Both the position numbers and the translations under genes were made by a program. From Streptomyces sp. NRRL S-118 (GTDB lineage: Bacteria; Actinomycetota; Actinomycetes; Streptomycetales; Streptomycetaceae): DNA of 64,000 nt. The stretch is from the NCBI RefSeq assembly GCF_000716335.1, contig NZ_KL591017.1, positions 134,049 to 198,048 of the forward strand. Direction: 5' to 3'. Shown here piece after piece: positions 59,569-64,000 of the stretch. The notes below the pieces were generated by a model. That model had not been told where the DNA came from and ran no database searches. It worked only from the letters and a program-made list of their open reading frames with translations. Positions within the stretch are counted from its first letter, which is position 1. Each line of letters opens with the position of its first letter.

Positions 59569-60399
59569 ATGACTGCACGAGCTGAACAGCGCGTCCGCCA
59601 CCGTCGCCGGGTCACCACGCGCCGGGCGGTGATCAGCGGAGCCGCCGCCCTCGGGCTGACCGGTGCGGCGATCGTCACCACGACCATGCTGTCCCCCGCC
59701 GGGGCCGCCGCGTCCTGGCCCTCGGACACTGGCAGCAAGCCGGTGCCGAAGACCATCCCGGTCTCCGGTGAGTACGACGGCGGGATGAAGAAGTTCTACG
59801 GCACCGGCGTCCTGGGCGGCAGCGGCCAGGACGAGGGCCAGTCCCCCCTCTTCGAGCTGGCCGACGGCGCAGTCCTGAAGAACGTCGTCATCGGCACGCC
59901 CGCCGCCGACGGCGTCCACTGCAAGGGCAGCTGCACGCTGCAGAACGTGTGGTGGCTGGACGTCGGCGAGGACGCCGCCACCTTCAAGGGCAAGTCGGCT
60001 TCCGCGACGTACAAGGTCATCGGCGGCGGGGCGAGGAAGGCCGACGACAAGGTCCTCCAGTTCAACGGGGCCGGCAAGCTCACCGTGACCGGCTTCCAGG
60101 TCGAGGGCTTCGGCAAGCTCGTCCGCTCGTGCGGCAACTGCAAGACGCAGCACAAGCGCACGATCGTGCTGAGCGACATCGACGTGACCGCGCCGGGCAA
60201 CTCGATCGTCGGCGTCAACCAGAACTACGGCGACACGGCGACGCTGTCGAAGATCCGGATCCACGGCGACGCGAAGAAGAAGATCAAGACCTGCGTGCGC
60301 TTCAAGGGCAACAACACCGGCAAGGAGCCGACCCAGCTGGGCAGCGGCCCCGACGGCACCGCGTGCCGCTTCGCGGCGTCGGACATCACGTACAACTGA
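59569..60399 (+). CDS. Secreted pectate lyase, PL3 family
   Basis: A 276-residue polysaccharide lyase. The N-terminus has a twin-arginine signal (HRRRVTTRRAVIS then GAAALGLTGAAIV) ending near AGAAAS, so it is exported folded by Tat. The parallel beta-helix core of family PL3 shows VVIGTPAADGVHCKGSCTLQ and WWLDVGEDAATFKG, with Cys pairs and the Asp/Glu that bind calcium. It cuts de-esterified pectin. AAGGAA is 7 bp before the ATG at 59569. It lies 77 bp behind the sigma/anti-sigma pair and may be one of its targets. Confidence 0.9.
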   Translation: MTARAEQRVRHRRRVTTRRAVISGAAALGLTGAAIVTTTMLSPAGAAASWPSDTGSKPVPKTIPVSGEYDGGMKKFYGTGVLGGSGQDEGQSPLFELADGAVLKNVVIGTPAADGVHCKGSCTLQNVWWLDVGEDAATFKGKSASATYKVIGGGARKADDKVLQFNGAGKLTVTGFQVEGFGKLVRSCGNCKTQHKRTIVLSDIDVTAPGNSIVGVNQNYGDTATLSKIRIHGDAKKKIKTCVRFKGNNTGKEPTQLGSGPDGTACRFAASDITYN

Positions 60400-60476
60400 G
60401 CCGTACCACTGAACCGTACGACCGGGGCGTACGGCCCGGTCGTACGGCCCGGTCGTACGACTGAGCCGTACCACTG
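60395..60476. repeat. Repeats at the pectate lyase gene end
   Basis: ACTGAGCCGTACCACTG, containing the lyase stop codon, occurs at 60395-60411 and again at 60460-60476. Between them a 13-bp unit GTACGGCCCGGTC is repeated in tandem (60429-60441, 60442-60454). CGTACCACTG-like pieces continue to about 60495. Confidence 0.85.
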
Positions 60477-60636
60477 CCTGACGTACCACTGACCGACGTA
60501 CGTCGGCACCGTCGCCTGGACCGTCACACCCGTCACCCGTCACCCGTCACCCGGACGGTCGCGCCCGGTCGCCGCGCCGCGCGGGGCGGCGCAGGCTCGG
60601 AGAGCCACCGCACCCACCGGACAGAGAGGGGCGGCC

Positions 60637-61140
60637 ATGAGCCATCCGGCCGACGCCGGCGGCGGCCACGCCACCGGCGGTACGGAACACGGTACGGAAC
60701 ACCACGCCTACGCCCACCACACCGCTCCCCCGCGCTCCACCGCCCCGGCACCGCGCCGCAACGGCTGGGCGTCGGCGGGGACGATGCTCGCCGGGGTACT
60801 GCTGCTGGTGGAAGGCGTGCTCGGAATGCTGCAGGGCATCGCGGGCATCGCCGAGGACGACGTGTACGGGGAGATCGGCGAGTACGTCTTCGAGTTCAGC
60901 GTGAGCACGTGGGGCTGGATCCACCTGGTGCTCGGCCTCCTGGTGGCGCTCATCGGCGCGGGCATCATCAGCGGGGCGGACTGGGCCAAAGCGGTCGGTG
61001 TGGCGCTGGCCGCCCTCGCCGTGATCGCGAACTTCATCTGGCTGCCGTACCAGCCGGTCTGGGCGGTGATCTCGATCGCGATCGGGCTCTTCGTCATCTG
61101 GGCGCTGTGCACGGAGGACTCGCCGCCCGCGGCACGCTGA
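60637..61140 (+). CDS. Four-helix membrane protein, DUF7144-like
   Basis: A 167-residue protein: a soluble His/Thr/Gly-rich start (about 45 residues with many His), then four hydrophobic helices (MLAGVLLLVEGVLGMLQGIA, about 95-115, 118-135 and VWAVISIAIGLFVIWAL). A short acidic loop AEDDVYGEIGEYVFEFS follows the first helix. Streptomyces have many such small proteins, now grouped as DUF7144. GAGAGGGG lies 5 bp before the ATG. Function unknown; the His-rich start might bind metal. Confidence 0.8.
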   Translation: MSHPADAGGGHATGGTEHGTEHHAYAHHTAPPRSTAPAPRRNGWASAGTMLAGVLLLVEGVLGMLQGIAGIAEDDVYGEIGEYVFEFSVSTWGWIHLVLGLLVALIGAGIISGADWAKAVGVALAALAVIANFIWLPYQPVWAVISIAIGLFVIWALCTEDSPPAAR

Positions 61141-61281
61141 AGGCCCCCGGCGCCCGAGGTCCGTGGCACCCGAGGCCCGCGGCACGCCGAGACAGGTGCT
61201 CGGGACGGCCTGCGGCGGAGTTATCCACAGGTTGAGGACCGGCGGAGCGGGTTGTCGGTCCGGCAGCGCATCATGGGGTCC

Positions 61282-63132
61282 ATGACTGAACCGACAGATG
61301 CACTGGCCACGCCGGACATGCCCGACTGGGAGAAGCGCTTCCGGGCGCCGCGCGTCTCGCTGCCCGACTGGGCGGAGGACGCGCCGGGGCGGTCGCTGTT
61401 CGTGTCCAACGCGACCGGGACGTACGAGCTGTACGCCTGGGACCGGGCGACCGGCCGGCAGCGGCAGGTCACGGACCGGCCGAACGGGACCACCGACGGG
61501 GTGCTGTCGCCGGACGGCGAGTGGATCTGGTGGTTCTCGGACACGGACGGCGACGAGTTCGGCGTCTGGATGCGGCAGCCGTTCGGGGGCGGCGAGGACG
61601 AGCCGGCCGCGCCGGGACTGGAGGCGTCCTACCCCGCCGGCCTGGCGATCGGCCGGGACGGCACCGCGGTGGTCGGGCGCTCCACCGACGAGGACGGCTC
61701 GACGATCCACGTCGTACGGCCGGGACTGGCGCCCGTCGAGATATACCGGCACCGCGAGTCGGCCGGGGTGGGCGACCTGTCGCGCGACGGGACCCTGATC
61801 GCCGTCGAGCACACCGAGCACGGTGACGCGATGCACTCGGCACTGCGCGTGGTCCGGCCGGACGGCGGGACGGTGGCGGAGCTCGACGACACCAAGGGCG
61901 GCACGGAGGAGCTGGGACTCGCGGTGCTCGGCTTCGCGCCGGTGGACGGGGACACCCGGCTGCTCGTGGGGCACCAGCGGCGCGGGCGGTGGGAGCCGAT
62001 GCTGTGGGACGTCGCCTCGGGGGTGGAGACGGACCTGGGCCTCGACCTGCCCGGTGACGTGTCGGCCGAGTGGTACCCCGACGGGTCGGGGCTGCTGATC
62101 GTGCACAGCTTCGAGGCGCGCAGCGAGCTGTGGCGGTACGAGATCGGCACGCGCGAGCTGGTGCGGGTGGAGACGCCCGCCGGGTCGGTGTCCGGTGCGA
62201 CGGCTCGGCCGGACGGGACGGTGGAGTACCTGTGGTCCTCCGCGGCGCACCCCCCGGTGGTGCGGTCGACGGCGGGCGGGGTGGTGCTCGATCCCCCGGG
62301 GATGAAGGCGCCCGGCTCGGTGGCCGTGGAGGACGTGTGGGTGGAGGGGCCCGGCGGGCGCATCCATGCGCTCGTGCAACGGCCGGCCGGCGCGAGCGGC
62401 CCACTGCCGACGCTGTTCGAGATCCACGGTGGTCCCGCGTGGCACGACAGCGACGCGTTCGCGGCGGCGCCCGCGGCCTGGGTGGACCACGGGTATGCGG
62501 TGGTGCGGGTCAACTACCGGGGCTCGACCGGGTACGGCCGGGAGTGGACGGACGCGCTCAAGCACCGGATCGGTCTGATCGAGCTGGAGGACATCGCGGC
62601 GGTACGGGAGTGGGCGGTGGCGTCCGGGCTCGCCGATCCGTCGAAGCTCGTGCTGGCGGGCGGCTCGTGGGGCGGGTACCTGACCCTCCTCGGGCTCGGT
62701 ACGCAGCCGGAGGCGTGGGCGCTGGGGCTGGCCGCCGTCCCGGTGGCGGACTACGTCACGGCGTACCACGACGAGATGGAGGCGCTGAAGGCACTGGACC
62801 GCACGCTGTTCGGCGGGTCCCCGGAGGAGGTGCCGGAGCGGTACCAGGTGTCGTCGCCCCTGACGTACGTGGACGAGGTGCGGGCGCCGGTCTACATCTC
62901 GGCGGGCGTCAACGACCCGCGCTGCCCGATCCGGCAGATCGACAACTACGTCGACCGGCTCGCGGCCCGCGGCGCGGTGCACGAGGTGTACCGGTACGAC
63001 GCGGGGCACGGCTCCCTGGTGGTGGAGGAGCGGATCAAGCAGGTGCGGCTGGAGCTGGCCTTCGCGGCCCGGCACCTGGAGGGCGGGCCCGGCGCGACAC
63101 GGCAGCCGGGGACCCGGACGGACGGGGGGTGA
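61282..63132 (+). CDS. Prolyl oligopeptidase family (S9) serine peptidase
   Basis: A 616-residue enzyme. Residues about 40-350 are beta-propeller repeats (LFVSNATGTYELYAWD, VLSPDGEWIWWFSDTD and others); the C-terminal alpha/beta hydrolase domain has the Ser in LAGGSWGGYLTL (about 463), Asp in GVNDPRCP (about 544) and His in DAGHGSLV (about 576). No signal peptide is seen, so it is cytoplasmic and probably cuts short peptides. The ATG at 61282 is chosen because it starts family-like sequence; a short extension to 61252 is possible. Confidence 0.92.
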   Translation: MTEPTDALATPDMPDWEKRFRAPRVSLPDWAEDAPGRSLFVSNATGTYELYAWDRATGRQRQVTDRPNGTTDGVLSPDGEWIWWFSDTDGDEFGVWMRQPFGGGEDEPAAPGLEASYPAGLAIGRDGTAVVGRSTDEDGSTIHVVRPGLAPVEIYRHRESAGVGDLSRDGTLIAVEHTEHGDAMHSALRVVRPDGGTVAELDDTKGGTEELGLAVLGFAPVDGDTRLLVGHQRRGRWEPMLWDVASGVETDLGLDLPGDVSAEWYPDGSGLLIVHSFEARSELWRYEIGTRELVRVETPAGSVSGATARPDGTVEYLWSSAAHPPVVRSTAGGVVLDPPGMKAPGSVAVEDVWVEGPGGRIHALVQRPAGASGPLPTLFEIHGGPAWHDSDAFAAAPAAWVDHGYAVVRVNYRGSTGYGREWTDALKHRIGLIELEDIAAVREWAVASGLADPSKLVLAGGSWGGYLTLLGLGTQPEAWALGLAAVPVADYVTAYHDEMEALKALDRTLFGGSPEEVPERYQVSSPLTYVDEVRAPVYISAGVNDPRCPIRQIDNYVDRLAARGAVHEVYRYDAGHGSLVVEERIKQVRLELAFAARHLEGGPGATRQPGTRTDGG

Positions 63133-63154
63133 GCGGGTTCCGTACCGTGGAGGG

Positions 63155-64000
63155 GTGTACCGGTTCCTGACGACGCCCCGCTGGTGGGGGATCAACATCT
63201 TCGTGCTGCTGGCGATCCCGTTCTGCATCTTCATGGGGACGTGGCAGCTGGGCCGGTTCGAGGACCGTGTCGACTCGCACCAGGAGGCGGAGGCCCGGCG
63301 GCCCGGCCCGGACGCGGGTGCGGGCGGTACGAAGGCGGCGCCGCTGGACGAGCTGCTGCCGGTCACCAAGGAGACCTCGGGCCGCCACGCCACCGCGAGC
63401 GGGCGGTACGGCGAGCAGTTCCTGGTGCCGGGGCGCGAGCTGGACGGCCGGACCGGCTCGTACGTGCTGACGTTGCTGCGCACCGACGGCGGAAAGGCGC
63501 TTCCGGTGGTGCGCGGCTGGCTACCGGAGGGCGGCCGGCCACCGCTGCCGCCGGCGGGTGAGGTCACCGTGACCGGCGCTCTCCAGGCGTCGGAGAACTC
63601 CGGTACCAAGGGCGTGCACGCGGCGGGTGGCCTGCCCGAGGGCCAGGTCGGCATGATCAGCGCGGCGTCGCTGGTGAACCTGGTTCCGGGCGACGTGTAC
63701 GACGCGTGGGTCACACTGACGGACGCCCCGTCGGGTCTCACCCCGGTGCCGGCGGCAGCGGCGGAGGGGACGGGGCTGGACCTGAAGGCCTTCCAGAACC
63801 TCGGCTACACGGGTGAGTGGTTCGCCTTCGTGGGTTTCGTGCTCTTCATGTGGTTCCGGCTGTTCCGCCGCGAGGCGGAGGCGGCCCGCGACGCGGCCCT
63901 CGGCCTGGCACCGGAGCCGTCCCCGGCCGCGGGCGCCCGGCAGCCGTCCCGGGCGCCGGACACCCAGGAGCCGTCAGCGGCCGCCCAGCCCTCACAGCCC
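63155..64000 (+). CDS. SURF1-family cytochrome oxidase assembly protein (3' cut by window)
   Basis: The frame is open from a GTG at 63155 to the end of the window (282 codons, no stop), so it is the 5' part only. The N-terminal membrane helix WGINIFVLLAIPFCIFMG is followed by the SURF1 GTWQLGRFEDR motif, a periplasmic domain (SGRYGEQFLVPGREL, GKALPVVRGWLPEG), and the second helix EWFAFVGFVLFMWFRLFRRE. The tail is Pro/Ala/Glu-rich. SURF1 helps assemble haem-copper oxidase. GGAGGG lies immediately before the GTG, unusually close. Confidence 0.9.
   Translation, partial: MYRFLTTPRWWGINIFVLLAIPFCIFMGTWQLGRFEDRVDSHQEAEARRPGPDAGAGGTKAAPLDELLPVTKETSGRHATASGRYGEQFLVPGRELDGRTGSYVLTLLRTDGGKALPVVRGWLPEGGRPPLPPAGEVTVTGALQASENSGTKGVHAAGGLPEGQVGMISAASLVNLVPGDVYDAWVTLTDAPSGLTPVPAAAAEGTGLDLKAFQNLGYTGEWFAFVGFVLFMWFRLFRREAEAARDAALGLAPEPSPAAGARQPSRAPDTQEPSAAAQPSQP

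Noticed and set aside
60547..63741. Minus-strand frame of 1064 codons opposite the S9 peptidase
   Set aside because: Arg/Pro/His-rich antisense frame; the plus-strand genes have intact catalytic motifs.

Overview
The window is high-GC actinobacterial chromosome, and the gene content points to Streptomyces: a BldG/anti-sigma pair, WblA, an aerial-differentiation HAD protein, a membrane-fused thymidylate kinase, GTG and even TTG starts, and gene order I recall from the S. coelicolor chromosome around SCO3540-SCO3581. The species cannot be told from this window.

Positions 1-4162: the right end of an actinomycete integrative element (AICE, pSAM2/SLP1 type) lodged in the 3' end of a tRNA-Thr(CGU) gene. 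It carries the tail of a primase/polymerase-like replication gene, a P-loop replication ATPase, a 208-bp cluster of TGCGTCA/TGACGCA heptamers around a 41-bp dyad (probable origin or operator), an excisionase and a tyrosine integrase. The rest of the element lies to the left, outside the window.

Positions 4163-20640, nearly all on the minus strand: a secreted tripeptidyl-aminopeptidase-like lipoprotein, DNA polymerase III delta' (holB), a three-part membrane/thymidylate kinase/coiled-coil protein (tmk), topoisomerase I (topA, TTG start), a small membrane protein, a methyltransferase, a lipoprotein, the proton pyrophosphatase hppA, and the RsbW-like anti-sigma/BldG pair. Positions 20718-28212: an MrfA-type helicase converges on a compact seven-gene Tad/Flp pilus operon (CpaE-like, TadA, TadB, TadC, Flp-like pilin, two TadE-like proteins), most of it joined by 4-bp stop/start overlaps. 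A two-hairpin, C-loop structure upstream matches the actinobacterial 6C small RNA.

Positions 28816-45876: HAD phosphatase, a Fic-like protein with a degenerate motif, a CooC-like ATPase, a secreted deacetylase-like lipoprotein, a SulP transporter fused to a beta-carbonic anhydrase, acetyl-CoA synthetase, NhaA, a holin-like protein, an epoxide-hydrolase-like enzyme, a MarP-like periplasmic protease, CoA-type Nudix, endonuclease III and Crp. Positions 46066-57413: an SPFH protein, metallo-beta-lactamase-fold and Nudix hydrolases, RidA, a DUF4177 microprotein, two ArsA-like ATPases, WblA, a class A penicillin-binding protein, a YqeY-like protein and a calcineurin-type phosphoesterase. From holB to the phosphoesterase the order resembles the Mycobacterium tuberculosis Rv3644c-Rv3683 region, so this is an old actinobacterial core block.

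Positions 57529-64000 look more genus-specific: tRNA-Pro(CGG), a SigE-family sigma factor with a membrane-anchored partner, a Tat-exported PL3 pectate lyase, a DUF7144-like membrane protein, an S9 peptidase and the 5' part of a SURF1 gene that runs off the window. Several genes have a short local duplication of their own 3' end.
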